Shown in pieces: positions 24,396 to 33,247 of a DNA stretch of 64,000 nucleotides. The translations under genes and the position numbers were made by a program. This DNA comes from Nitrospirota bacterium (GTDB taxonomy: Bacteria > Nitrospirota > Thermodesulfovibrionia > Thermodesulfovibrionales > Magnetobacteriaceae), in NCBI GenBank assembly GCA_015233895.1, contig JADFXG010000001.1, positions 1 through 64,000 on the forward strand, written 5' to 3'. Position 1 is the stretch's first letter, and each line of letters opens with the position of its first letter. The notes under the pieces were generated by a model. It did no database searches, had not been told where the DNA came from, and was given only the letters and a program-made list of their open reading frames with translations.

Positions 24396-25052
24396 ATGGA
24401 AAATAAAGACTTAGAACATGAACTAACGAATGAACGCCTGCACTTCATTGCCAAAATACTATCCCTCTATACTCATGAGATAAAAAACCACATGGCTATC
24501 ATAAATGAGTCGGTAGGGCTTATGGGTGACATAATTGAGTTTTCTGGGGAAAGCTCTGAAATAGATTCTGTTCAGATTCTTGAACTGGGACAAAAAACAA
24601 AGTCTCAAATAAAAGCTTCATCTCAGTTTACAAGTTTTCTAAATCATTTCGGCCACAGAATGGATACTGAGCACACTCTGTTTGGAGTAAACGATGCACT
24701 TGAAGAGCTTGTTACTTTACTGCATAAGGCTGCGGTACAAAACAGGGTCATTCTTGAAACAGAATTTGAACCAACCCTTAAACCAGTGTTTACGAACCCA
24801 TCGTTGTTTCAATTTTTGATATTTCTTTTTCTTTACAAAACCATAACAGCAATTAAACCAAACAGCGTAATAAAAATCAAAACCAAATATTCCGTCAACG
24901 ATGTGTCTGTCACTATTTTGCCTTTGGATGTAGCTTGTATAGATAATGTTCTGATTGATTTTATTCTCTCACAAACAGGTTATAAAATCCAGTGGCTGGA
25001 ACAGTCAGTGGAAATACTGATTCCCAGGCATATTAGTACAAAGGAGGCATGA
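24396..25052 (+). CDS. Histidine kinase-like protein with degenerate ATPase domain
   Basis: 218 residues, soluble. His27 stands in a HisKA-type box (THEIKNHMAI) followed by the expected second helix. The region where the ATPase domain should be (about 105-215) keeps the hydrophobic pattern but the N-box reads LYKTITAI with no Asn pair, and no DxG or GxG box follows. It probably cannot bind ATP. Such proteins act as phosphotransfer or phosphatase partners, or as scaffolds. It sits between an active kinase and two regulators, with AAAGGA before the ATG. The role as a phosphotransferase is inferred. Confidence 0.75.
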   Translation: MENKDLEHELTNERLHFIAKILSLYTHEIKNHMAIINESVGLMGDIIEFSGESSEIDSVQILELGQKTKSQIKASSQFTSFLNHFGHRMDTEHTLFGVNDALEELVTLLHKAAVQNRVILETEFEPTLKPVFTNPSLFQFLIFLFLYKTITAIKPNSVIKIKTKYSVNDVSVTILPLDVACIDNVLIDFILSQTGYKIQWLEQSVEILIPRHISTKEA

Positions 25053-25055
25053 AAT

Positions 25056-25424
25056 ATGGGTGCCTTAAAGGTGTTTTTAATAGACGATGAAAAAGCCTTT
25101 GTGGAAATCCTTGCCCAGCGGCTTGCCATGAGAAGATACGTGGTTGAGATTGCTTATTGCGGAGCTGAGGCCATTGAGCGGCTGAAAAGCTATACACCTC
25201 AGGTAATAGTTCTTGACATGAAAATGCCCGGGATGGACGGTTTAGAAGTATTTAAGTGGATTAAGCAAAACCTCTCCTCAGTACCTGTAATCATACTAAC
25301 CGGCTACAGCTCGGAAAAAGAAGAGAAAGAAGCCAGAAAACTTGGAGTTTTTGAGATTCTGAGAAAGCCGCCCGAAATAGATGTCCTGATTAAGACCTTA
25401 AAAAGCGCCTGCAAAACGGCATAA
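25056..25424 (+). CDS. Single-domain response regulator
   Basis: 122 residues, a lone receiver domain: acidic pair in IDDEK (residues 9-10), phospho-acceptor Asp54 (VLDMKMPGMDG), Thr in LTG and Lys in RKPPE. No output domain. It has AAGGAGG upstream and starts three bases after the degenerate kinase gene; its stop shares one base with the next start. A lone receiver between kinase-like proteins and an NtrC-type regulator suggests an intermediate in a multi-step relay. Confidence 0.93.
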   Translation: MGALKVFLIDDEKAFVEILAQRLAMRRYVVEIAYCGAEAIERLKSYTPQVIVLDMKMPGMDGLEVFKWIKQNLSSVPVIILTGYSSEKEEKEARKLGVFEILRKPPEIDVLIKTLKSACKTA

Positions 25425-26806
25425 TGATAAGAACCCTCGTAATAGACGATGAAAAAGACATATGCCGGTTTTTAGAATTGGTTTTAACAAAAGAGGGCTA
25501 TGACGTTACAACCGCCATAACCGGCAATTCTGCTGCCGAACTTATTTCTCAACAGGATTTCAAGCTTATAGTAACGGATTTAAAGCTTCCGGATATGAGC
25601 GGTATTGAAATTGTCAGATTTGTAAAAGAAAAGCTCCCCAATGCGCAAATTATTGTCATAACAGGATATGGGACGATAGAGACTGCCGTGGAGGCTATAA
25701 AAGGCGGCGCTTACGACTTTTTAACAAAACCCCTGTCTCTGGATAAGATCAGGATTACCTGCAAACACGCTATTGAGACAATTAAACTGACTGAGGAGAT
25801 AAACATGCTGCGCAGGGAGCTCCACGGCTCTTTTGAAAACATAGTTGGTAAAAGCAGCAGCATCGAGCAGATTTTCAAAATAATCAAACAAACCGAGGAA
25901 AGTGACAGTAACGTCTTTATAACCGGAGAGAGCGGCACCGGCAAAGAGCTTGTTGCAAGGGCAATACACTATAATTCAAAGAGGTGCAACAACCGTTTCG
26001 TCGCTGTAAACTGCGGCGCCATATCGCAAAGTTTGATAGAATCAGAACTCTTTGGACACGTAAAAGGTGCTTTTACAGGAGCTATAAGGGATAAGAACGG
26101 CTTTTTTGAAGCGGCCTCCATGGGCACCCTCTTTCTTGATGAGATAGGCGAAACTATGCCTGATTTCCAGGTAAAGCTTTTAAGGACACTTCAGGACGGC
26201 GAGTTTTACAAAGTCGGCAGCAATAGCCCGGTAAAGTCAAACGTAAGGGTAATAGCCGCGACAAACCGCGACATTAAAAAGGCTGTCTCTGAGGGCTCAT
26301 TCCGGGAAGACCTGTACTACAGGCTTAACGTTATTGCTATCCACATACCTCCCCTCAGGGAAAGACGGGACGATATACCTCTTCTTGCTATGCACTTTCT
26401 AAAAAAAGCATCCTCAAAATACGAAAATAAATCCGTAATCGAAATAACTACAGATGCAATGAACGCTTTATTAGGTTATGACTTTCCGGGCAATATACGA
26501 GAGCTCGAAAACTTCATAGAATACGCCGTAGCTGTTGCTATAGGCGATAAAATTACCATAAATGACCTGCCCCCGATTATTCGCAAAACACATATAAGCC
26601 AAAATCATACTGAGGGGTTAAAACCATTGAAAAGCGCAATGGAGGAGTACGAACGAAGCCTTCTCGTTAACGCTCTTGCAGCAGCCTGTGGCAATATTTC
26701 TAAGGCTGCAAGACTTTTGAACATACACAGACAACGGTTACAACTAAAGATTAAAGAACACTCGATAGACATTAACCGGTTGAAAGACAATACCAGCAGT
26801 AGATAA
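25424..26806 (+). CDS. NtrC-family sigma-54-dependent response regulator
   Basis: 460 residues. Receiver domain with Asp52 (VTDLKLPDMSG), AAA+ domain with Walker A GESGTGKE near 167, GAFTGA (the sigma-54 contact loop) near 219 and FLDEIGE Walker B, then a Fis-type helix-turn-helix (NISKAARLLNIHRQRLQLKI, about 425-450). It activates transcription from sigma-54 promoters when phosphorylated. It is the output of the five-gene phosphorelay. Adenine deaminase follows after 15 bases, so the two may be co-transcribed. Target promoters are not evident in the window. Confidence 0.95.
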   Translation: MIRTLVIDDEKDICRFLELVLTKEGYDVTTAITGNSAAELISQQDFKLIVTDLKLPDMSGIEIVRFVKEKLPNAQIIVITGYGTIETAVEAIKGGAYDFLTKPLSLDKIRITCKHAIETIKLTEEINMLRRELHGSFENIVGKSSSIEQIFKIIKQTEESDSNVFITGESGTGKELVARAIHYNSKRCNNRFVAVNCGAISQSLIESELFGHVKGAFTGAIRDKNGFFEAASMGTLFLDEIGETMPDFQVKLLRTLQDGEFYKVGSNSPVKSNVRVIAATNRDIKKAVSEGSFREDLYYRLNVIAIHIPPLRERRDDIPLLAMHFLKKASSKYENKSVIEITTDAMNALLGYDFPGNIRELENFIEYAVAVAIGDKITINDLPPIIRKTHISQNHTEGLKPLKSAMEEYERSLLVNALAAACGNISKAARLLNIHRQRLQLKIKEHSIDINRLKDNTSSR

Positions 26807-26821
26807 AGGAGGCATACTGTT

Positions 26822-28453
26822 TTGCAAATCTCCGGCAAAATTGTGGATATTTTTAGTGAAACGGTGTATCCTGCAACCATAACAGTCAACAACGCTCGGA
26901 TTGTTTCAATAAAACGGGAACATGTGCCCTTCAACAGATACATTGTCCCGGGCTTAATAGATTCACACATTCATATAGAGAGCTCAATGTTGATTCCTTC
27001 TGAGTTTGCCCGTCTTGCCGTCGTTTGTGGCACGGTCGCCACAGTCTCCGACCCCCATGAGATAGCAAATGTGTGCGGAGTTGAGGGGGTGAGATTTATG
27101 ATAGAAAACGGAGACAGTGTGCCGTTTAAATTTTACTTTGGAGCACCTTCATGCGTTCCTGCTACCCCGTTTGAAACCGCTGGCAGTTCTTTGGGGATTA
27201 ATGAAATCAGAGAATTGTTGATGTCGGATAATATTAAATATCTCAGTGAGATGATGAATTTCCCGGGCGTAATTAATGATTCTCCCGATGTCATAGCTAT
27301 CCTGAATCTGGCTAAGTCGTATGGAAAACCAATAGATGGCCATGCACCAGGATTAAGAGGTGAGAGTTGCAAGAAATACATTGATGCCGGCATAAGCACA
27401 GACCACGAGTGTGTCACAATTGAGGAGGCGTTGGAAAAGCTCTCTTATGGCATGAAAATCCATATCCGGGAGGGCTCTGCTGCCAGAAATTTTGATGAGC
27501 TTGTCCCGCTTATTCGTACCCATCCGGATACAGTTATGTTGTGTAGTGACGATAAACACCCAGACGACCTGGTTAAAAGCCACATTAATGATATGGTTAA
27601 AAGGGCGATAAAACACGGCATCGATATAATGAGGATACTGAGAGCTACCTCTTTAAATCCTGTTAAGCACTATGGCCTTGATGTCGGACTTTTAAGAGAG
27701 GGTGATTATGCTGATTTTATCGTTGTAGATAACCTCACGGAGTTTAATGTCCTTGAGACTTATATAAACGGAAACCTTGTAGCTAAAGACGGTAAAACAC
27801 TGATAAAAAGTGTACAAGCGAAGCCGTTAAATAATTTCAGCACACAAGTAAAATCAAAAAAGGATTTCGCTATAGAAGCTAAATCCGGAACGATTAAAGC
27901 TATTGTAGTTGAGGACGGGCAAATTACCACTAAGATGGAGTTGGTTACACCTAAAATAGAAGGGTTATATGCAATTTCCGACACAAGCAGAGATTTACTT
28001 AAAATAGCAGTGGTTAACAGATATGAAAATGCAGCGCCAGCGGTTGGATTTATAAAGAATTTTGGACTAAAAACCGGCGCTATCGCCTCATCTATAGCTC
28101 ATGACTCCCATAACATAATTGCCATAGGGGTGCGTGATTCAGACATCTGCCGGGCTGTAAATTTAGTCTTAGAAAGCCGTGGCGGGATAGCTGCAGTGTG
28201 TGGCGGCAAAGAGGACATTATGCCGCTTCCTTTTGGAGGCATCATGACCAATGCTAACGGCTATGAGACAGCCAAAAGGTATAGCTATATCAGCAGCATA
28301 GTAAAGGAGAAAATGGGCAGTCCTTTGCGGTCGCCCTTTATGCTCCTTTCTTTTATGGCCCTGATTGTTATCCCATCCTTGAAAATCAGCGATAAAGGGC
28401 TTTTTGATGTTGACAACTTTACCTTTACAGAGCTGTGCGTGTTGCCTCAATAG
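26822..28453 (+). CDS. ade: Adenine deaminase
   Basis: 543 residues. Amidohydrolase that turns adenine into hypoxanthine and ammonia in purine salvage. Metal-site motif GLIDSHIHIESSM near 43-55, SDPHEIANVCG near 79, and DDKHPDDL near 243; the C-terminal half has the family-specific GGIAAVCGGKE and PFGGIMT. The length is normal. The start is TTG 26822, preceded by AAAGGAGG; no ATG gives the full N-terminus. It lies 15 bases behind the NtrC-type regulator, an unusual neighbour. Confidence 0.93.
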   Translation: MQISGKIVDIFSETVYPATITVNNARIVSIKREHVPFNRYIVPGLIDSHIHIESSMLIPSEFARLAVVCGTVATVSDPHEIANVCGVEGVRFMIENGDSVPFKFYFGAPSCVPATPFETAGSSLGINEIRELLMSDNIKYLSEMMNFPGVINDSPDVIAILNLAKSYGKPIDGHAPGLRGESCKKYIDAGISTDHECVTIEEALEKLSYGMKIHIREGSAARNFDELVPLIRTHPDTVMLCSDDKHPDDLVKSHINDMVKRAIKHGIDIMRILRATSLNPVKHYGLDVGLLREGDYADFIVVDNLTEFNVLETYINGNLVAKDGKTLIKSVQAKPLNNFSTQVKSKKDFAIEAKSGTIKAIVVEDGQITTKMELVTPKIEGLYAISDTSRDLLKIAVVNRYENAAPAVGFIKNFGLKTGAIASSIAHDSHNIIAIGVRDSDICRAVNLVLESRGGIAAVCGGKEDIMPLPFGGIMTNANGYETAKRYSYISSIVKEKMGSPLRSPFMLLSFMALIVIPSLKISDKGLFDVDNFTFTELCVLPQ

Positions 28454-28498
28454 AAAATCTATACGAAAGTATAATAGTTGCCTCATAGTATAATCTAT
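28441..28498. repeat. Imperfect 22-base direct repeat at the end of ade
   Basis: GTTGCCTCAATAG... at 28441-28462 recurs in altered form at 28477-28498, 36 bases away. Between them lies a small hairpin with a GAAA tetraloop (TATAC/GTATA, 28460-28473). It borders the transposase remnant and may be a trace of insertion or a weak transcript end. Confidence 0.45.
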
Positions 28499-28538
28499 CT
28501 GTAAGCATTATTATTAGAACCTGAGTTTTTGGTATTAG

Positions 28539-28860
28539 TCAAGCTTTTGCTTTTGTCAGATTTTTGTTTTTAATGACTTCCTCCTTCAAGAGAGTGAGTT
28601 CCTGAAGCTTTTCCTGTAACCGTGTAATGTTTCTTTTGAGCTCTGCCGGGTTTAGTACGGTATATTGAGAAGTCTGTCCTTATTCTCTTGTGGCACTTGC
28701 GGTGACATTAAGACTCTTTGATAAGGAGTTATAGGCTTATCGTATTTTTTAGTTATTTTAGAGCCTGTCCTTATTTTTTCAGTCAATTTCATTACCGTTC
28801 GTAAGGTCTTTGAAGGGGCCTGAAGCTGCTCCTTAATTACTATAACTAACTCTCTCGCCC
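28539..28860 (-). pseudogene. C-terminal remnant of an integrase-core transposase, frameshifted
   Basis: The stretch between ade and purM is not empty. On the minus strand one frame reads ...KKYDKPITPYQRVL...VPQENKDRLL, and after a shift near 28660 a second frame continues LNPAELKRNITRLQEKLQEL to a stop at 28539. This is the usual C-terminal end of integrase-core (rve) transposases (KYDTP-TPYQRVL ... LNPVALKR). Only about 95 codons remain, broken by the frameshift, and the upstream part is cut off at the end of purM. It is a dead insertion sequence scar. Confidence 0.65.
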
Positions 28861-29867
28861 TCTACAACCTCACCTATAATAAAAGCCTTATGTCCCAAAG
28901 CGTTTAATTTTTTCAGAGCAGCTGCCGAGTCCTCTTTACATGTTACAACCACATAGCCTATCCCCTGGTTAAAGGTGCTGTACATTTCGTCTTCAGGAAC
29001 ATTGCCGATATCTTTTATAAGGTCAAACACGGCAGGACGCTGCCATGTGGATTTATCAATACGGGCGCCGTATCCATCAGGCAAAACCCGCGGAATGTTT
29101 CCGGTTATGCCGCCTCCGGTTATATGCGCCATACCTTTTATTTTCACAGTTGTCTTAAGCTCAAGGATGCTCTTTACATATATTGCCGTAGGAGTCAATA
29201 GCTCCTCACCAATGGTTTTTCCAAGCTCTTTTACATATGAATCAACTTTTAAGCCCGCAATTTCAAAAAACACTTTTCTGACAAGTGAATACCCGTTACT
29301 GTGGATGCCACTTGAGGGTAGCCCAATAATGGAGTCGCTCGGCATGATAACAGAACCATCTGTTATTTCATCGGAGTTAACAACACCAACGCAAAACCCC
29401 GCCATGTCATATTCACCGCTTTCATAGAACCCCGGCATCTCTGCCGTCTCTCCGCCAATTAACGAACATCCCGCCTGCAAACAACCCTCGGCTATCCCCT
29501 TTATAACCTGCTCAAGCACCTCCGGCTGCAAGTTTGACACCGATAGATAATCAAGGAAAAAAAGTGGCTCAGCTGAGGTTGTTAGCACATCGTTAACACA
29601 CATCGCAACAAGATCTATGCCCACAGTGTCATGAATGCCTGTCATAAAGGCAAGTTTTAACTTAGTGCCAACACCATCAGTGCCGCTTACCAGCACCGGA
29701 GAGTGATATTTTTTTAGGTCAAGTTTAAACAGTGCACTAAAGGGCCCAATCCCTGTAAGCACCTCTTTCCGCAGAGTTTTTGCCGCATGAGGGGTGATAC
29801 GTTTTACGAAGGCATCCCCAGCCTCTATATCAACCCCAGCGTTTTTATAAGTTTGTGGTTTTTTCAT
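28833..29867 (-). CDS. purM: Phosphoribosylformylglycinamidine cyclo-ligase
   Basis: 344 residues. Makes AIR from FGAM with ATP in purine synthesis. Motifs: YKNAGVDIEAGDAFV at the start, VSGTDGVGTKL near 64, IGGETAEMPGFY near 140 and HITGGGITGNIPR near 245. I start it at ATG 29867 (MKKPQTY); the open frame upstream to 29969 lies inside rnc and has no PurM similarity. It overlaps the end of rnc by 23 bases, closing the fabG-acpP-fabF-rnc-purM operon. Its last codons abut the transposase remnant. Confidence 0.95.
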   Translation of the reverse strand: MKKPQTYKNAGVDIEAGDAFVKRITPHAAKTLRKEVLTGIGPFSALFKLDLKKYHSPVLVSGTDGVGTKLKLAFMTGIHDTVGIDLVAMCVNDVLTTSAEPLFFLDYLSVSNLQPEVLEQVIKGIAEGCLQAGCSLIGGETAEMPGFYESGEYDMAGFCVGVVNSDEITDGSVIMPSDSIIGLPSSGIHSNGYSLVRKVFFEIAGLKVDSYVKELGKTIGEELLTPTAIYVKSILELKTTVKIKGMAHITGGGITGNIPRVLPDGYGARIDKSTWQRPAVFDLIKDIGNVPEDEMYSTFNQGIGYVVVTCKEDSAAALKKLNALGHKAFIIGEVVEGERVSYSN

Positions 29868-30564
29868 TTCTTTTTTGAAGCAGCACAACAACATCCTTAA
29901 TTGCCTCAAGGGCTGTGCGGGCAGCTTCTGATTGTGCCGATTTCTTGTTTTTGCCCTCGCCCGTACCAAAACACCTGCCGTTTAGCCTTACCTCATAGGT
30001 AAAGGACTTATCGTGGTCAGTGCCGCATTCATCTGCAAGCACGTACTCCGGGAGCTCTGAGTAAAGTTTTTGGCCAAGCTCCTGAAGTTCTGTCTTATAG
30101 TCAAAACACCGCTGTTTAACCACAAGCTCTTCTATTTCCTTTTTATAAAGGTTAAGGACTACCTCTTTAGCTTTGTTATAGTCAGAGTCAAGAAATACGG
30201 CTCCTATTATGGCCTCCATGGAGTTTGCCAGTAATGACGCCTTTTCACGTCCCCCTGTCATCTCCTCACCTTTTCCAAGTCTCAGGTAACTACCGAGGTT
30301 AAGCCCTGTGGCTATCCGGTGAAGCATCTTTTTTGATACGAGATATGATTTCATCTTAGACATCTCAGATTCAGTGAAAATGGCGGCTTCATTAAACAAC
30401 GCCTCTGTTATGGTAAGCCCCAGGACAGAGTCGCCGAGAAACTCTATCCGTTCATTATACTTGCGGCTCTTGTCCGAACACTCATGATAGTATGACCTGT
30501 GAGTTATGGCCTCTTCAAGGAGTTTTTTGTTTACAAAATGATAGATTAGCGCCTCTTCAAGCAT
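29845..30564 (-). CDS. rnc: Ribonuclease III
   Basis: 239 residues. Double-strand-specific endonuclease for rRNA and mRNA processing. The signature NERIEFLGDSVLGL is near residue 38, with the second acidic site EAIIGAVFLDSDY near 115, and a C-terminal double-stranded RNA-binding domain (about 155-230, with KSAQSEAARTALEAI). Length normal. It starts 10 bases after fabF, a common arrangement. Confidence 0.96.
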   Translation of the reverse strand: MLEEALIYHFVNKKLLEEAITHRSYYHECSDKSRKYNERIEFLGDSVLGLTITEALFNEAAIFTESEMSKMKSYLVSKKMLHRIATGLNLGSYLRLGKGEEMTGGREKASLLANSMEAIIGAVFLDSDYNKAKEVVLNLYKKEIEELVVKQRCFDYKTELQELGQKLYSELPEYVLADECGTDHDKSFTYEVRLNGRCFGTGEGKNKKSAQSEAARTALEAIKDVVVLLQKRNEKTTNL

Positions 30565-30574
30565 TTGTAACCGG

Positions 30575-31828
30575 TTATGTCCTACCCTGAGAAAACTTTT
30601 TAAATACTAAGCAAGCGTTAGTGCCGCCAAAACCAAATGAGTTTGACATGGCATATTCAATTTTAGCGTCCCGTGTGGTGTGTGGCACATAATCAAGGTC
30701 GCACTCAGGGTCTGGCTCATCAAGATTTATAGTAGGAAGTACAATTCCTCTATGTAAACTGAGAGAACAAAACACGGCCTCAACTCCGCCTGACGCCCCT
30801 AACAGATGTCCGGTCATAGATTTTGTAGAACTTACCATCAGTTTATAGGCATGGTCTTTAAAAACATATTTTATCGCCATAGATTCAAGCTCATCGTTAA
30901 ACTTAGTGGATGTTCCATGAGCATTTATATAGTCAATTTTTTCATACGGTACGCCGGCATCTTTAACGGCAGCCGCCATACACCTGCGCGCTCCCTCGCC
31001 CTCAGGCGCAGGGGAGGTTATGTGGTAGGCATCGCCTGTCATAGCGTAACCAACTATCTCGGCGTATATTTTAGCATCTCTTTTAATTGCATGCTCCAGA
31101 TTTTCGAGAACGAGTATCCCTGCCCCTTCACCCATGACAAATCCGTCGCGATTTAGTTCAAATGGACGGCTGGCCTTTTGCGGTTCATCGTTTCTCCGTG
31201 AGAGCGCTTTCATCACTGTAAAGCCTGATATTGAAAGGGGAGTTATTACTGACTCTGCTCCGCCAGCTATCATAACATCAGCATCCCCGCGCTGAATTAT
31301 TTTAAAAGCATCCCCAATAGCGTGATTACCGGAGGCACATGCTGTTGCCACAGCAGAGTTAGGACCCTTTGCTCCTGTAAGCATAGAAACATTTCCGGCA
31401 GCCAGGTTAATTATCAACATAGGGATAAAAAATGGAGACACTTTTTTATAACCGCCATCGAGATAGCCCTTGTAATAGTGCTCAATAGCTGGTAAACCGC
31501 CAATGCCTGAACCTATATAGACACCTGCTCTGTCGGCGTTTTCCTCAGTTATTTTAAGCCCTGAATCTTTAACCGCCATATCAGAAGCGCCGATGGCAAA
31601 GTGGATAAATCTGTCCATCTTTTTGATTTCCTTTGGATGGATGTAGGCTTCAGGATTAAAGTCATCTACTTCACCTGCAATTTGTACAGGAATAGCCGGG
31701 TCATCAAAACGTGTGATCCGCCCAATACCGGATTTACCGGCAACAAGCGCCTCCCAGGATTTCTCCACCCCTGTACCAAGTGGGGATATCAGCCCAAGCC
31801 CTGTTACTACAACTCTTGCCTTTGCCAT
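30575..31828 (-). CDS. fabF: 3-oxoacyl-ACP synthase II
   Basis: 417 residues. Condensing enzyme of type II fatty acid elongation. Active Cys in VATACASGNHAIG near 168, and the two His in NAHGTST near 305 and STKSMTGHLLGASGG near 340. N-terminal VVTGLGLISPLG is typical. Length normal. It lies in the order fabG-acpP-fabF, 51 bases after acpP, so it is the housekeeping enzyme and not part of a separate pathway. Confidence 0.96.
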   Translation of the reverse strand: MAKARVVVTGLGLISPLGTGVEKSWEALVAGKSGIGRITRFDDPAIPVQIAGEVDDFNPEAYIHPKEIKKMDRFIHFAIGASDMAVKDSGLKITEENADRAGVYIGSGIGGLPAIEHYYKGYLDGGYKKVSPFFIPMLIINLAAGNVSMLTGAKGPNSAVATACASGNHAIGDAFKIIQRGDADVMIAGGAESVITPLSISGFTVMKALSRRNDEPQKASRPFELNRDGFVMGEGAGILVLENLEHAIKRDAKIYAEIVGYAMTGDAYHITSPAPEGEGARRCMAAAVKDAGVPYEKIDYINAHGTSTKFNDELESMAIKYVFKDHAYKLMVSSTKSMTGHLLGASGGVEAVFCSLSLHRGIVLPTINLDEPDPECDLDYVPHTTRDAKIEYAMSNSFGFGGTNACLVFKKFSQGRT

Positions 31829-31879
31829 ATGCCTCCTTTTACGTAAATTCCGGCGGCTGCAAATTTAACCGAACTTTAC

Positions 31880-32122
31880 CTATTGACCAAGCTTTTTCTT
31901 TATGTAGTTGACGGCATCCTCGACTTTGGTGATCTTCTCTGCATCTTCATCCGGTATTTGAACTGAAAAAGCCTCCTCAAAGGCCATTACAAGCTCCACG
32001 GTATCCAGTGAGTCTGCCCCGAGGTCTTCTACAAACGAAGCCTCCGGTTTTATTTGAGCCATGTCCACGCCCAGCTGCTTGGATATTATCTCTTTTACTT
32101 TTTCCTCTACATTTACTGACAT
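31880..32122 (-). CDS. acpP: Acyl carrier protein
   Basis: 80 residues, acidic, four-helix carrier. The phosphopantetheine site is Ser38 in the canonical [12 protein letters not shown]. It carries acyl chains in type II fatty acid synthesis. Located between fabG and fabF in the usual order, with GGAGG upstream of its ATG. Confidence 0.97.
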   Translation of the reverse strand: MSVNVEEKVKEIISKQLGVDMAQIKPEASFVEDLGADSLDTVELVMAFEEAFSVQIPDEDAEKITKVEDAVNYIKKKLGQ

Positions 32123-32187
32123 TAAATTAACCTCCGTTTGTTTATGTATTAATTTCAGTTCGTTATACTCACCTGTGTGCGTGGAAT

Positions 32188-32922
32188 CTACATATACATT
32201 CCACCATTTACGTGTATGACATTCCCGGTAATATACATAGCCGACTCTGAGGCAAGAAATGCTACTGCATTAGCAACATCAGAGACCTCGCCAAAGCGTC
32301 CCATAGGGATAGCGTTAAACATATCCTCTTTCACTTTATCCGGCAGCGCTTCAGTCATTGCGGTTTTAATAAACCCGGGCGCCACAGCATTAACGGTTAT
32401 ATTTCTTTTAGCATACTCTTTAGCGGTAGTCTTCGTAAGCCCTATGATACCGGCCTTCGAGGCGCTGTAGTTAGCCTGTCCGGCATTTCCGATAAAGGCA
32501 ACTATTGAGGCAATGTTAACAATTCTGCCATATCTCTGCTTAGACATGGTTTTAAGAGCCTCTTTAGAGCACAAAAACACGCTCTTTAGGTTTACATTTA
32601 TAACGGCATCCCAGTCCTCGTCCTTCATTCTCATTATAAGAGAGTCTTTGGTGATACCGGCATTGTTGATAAGTATATCAAGTTGGCCAAACTCAGCTAT
32701 AATGGTAGAAAATGCCTCAGTGACCTCTTTAGAATTAGACACATCAAATTTAACGGCCATTGTTTTTACGCCAAGGGAGGCAATTTCAGCGGCAGTCTTT
32801 TGTGCCTCTTCAAGATTAACGTCAGAAATCACCACATTGGCCCCTCTTTGAGCCAACACCTCGGCTATAGCCTTTCCTATCCCTCTGGCTGAACCAGTTA
32901 TCAACGCTACACGATCCTTCAT
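32188..32922 (-). CDS. fabG: 3-oxoacyl-ACP reductase
   Basis: 244 residues. NADPH-dependent short-chain dehydrogenase that reduces 3-oxoacyl-ACP. Cofactor motif [13 protein letters not shown] at residues 9-21, NNAG near 87, catalytic Ser near 138, and YSASKAG near 151. First gene of the operon; GGAGG precedes its ATG. Length normal. Confidence 0.96.
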   Translation of the reverse strand: MKDRVALITGSARGIGKAIAEVLAQRGANVVISDVNLEEAQKTAAEIASLGVKTMAVKFDVSNSKEVTEAFSTIIAEFGQLDILINNAGITKDSLIMRMKDEDWDAVINVNLKSVFLCSKEALKTMSKQRYGRIVNIASIVAFIGNAGQANYSASKAGIIGLTKTTAKEYAKRNITVNAVAPGFIKTAMTEALPDKVKEDMFNAIPMGRFGEVSDVANAVAFLASESAMYITGNVIHVNGGMYM

Positions 32923-33013
32923 TTGGCTCTTAAACCTCCTGTGCCTGTTTACTTATGTCTAACATTAATTTTAGCAAAAAAATAAAAAAATATTCCACTA
33001 AAAAACCATGACT

Positions 33014-33019
33014 ATTATA
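33014..33019 (-). promoter_or_regulatory. -10 box of the fabG operon
   Basis: ATTATA on the plus strand, which is TATAAT in the direction of fabG, about 90 bases before the fabG start. TGTACA (33038-33043) is a possible -35 with an 18-base spacer. Confidence 0.4.
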
Positions 33020-33166
33020 ACCTATTTTATGGGTTTGTGTACAGGCGTACATAGCAGTTAAAATTAGATTATTTTTTGCACTGTTTCGGCGTTGGCAGAA
33101 TTAGTAACTTTCCTAAATTTATTTACGCAGGAGCTTTAATGGAAAGTGCATCCACCCTGAAAATAC

Positions 33167-33214
33167 AGCAGAACCGAATATTTTTGTGTAGCAGAACCGG
33201 ATTTATTGTATAAT
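33167..33214 (+). promoter_or_regulatory. Promoter of the ygiB-like operon with 10-base direct repeats
   Basis: TATAAT at 33209-33214 lies 34 bases before the ATG at 33248. AGCAGAACCG occurs at 33167-33176 and again at 33190-33199, 23 bases apart (about two helical turns), directly upstream of the -10. The -35 hexamer is weak, so these repeats could be an activator site. This is inferred from spacing alone. Confidence 0.45.
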
Positions 33215-33247
33215 GTAATGTTTACGTATTTATGGAGCTTAATAGTT

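Larger units (their letters stand above)
32923..33247. other. Divergent promoter region between fabG and the ygiB-like gene
   Basis: About 325 bases with no gene. It contains a -10 for the fab operon on the minus strand and, for the plus strand, a TATAAT with two direct repeats upstream, each listed separately. An A/T-rich tract lies near 32965-33000. Confidence 0.6.

Noticed and set aside
29868-29969. N-terminal extension of PurM
   Set aside because: It is out of frame with rnc, inside rnc coding sequence, and adds residues absent from PurM proteins.
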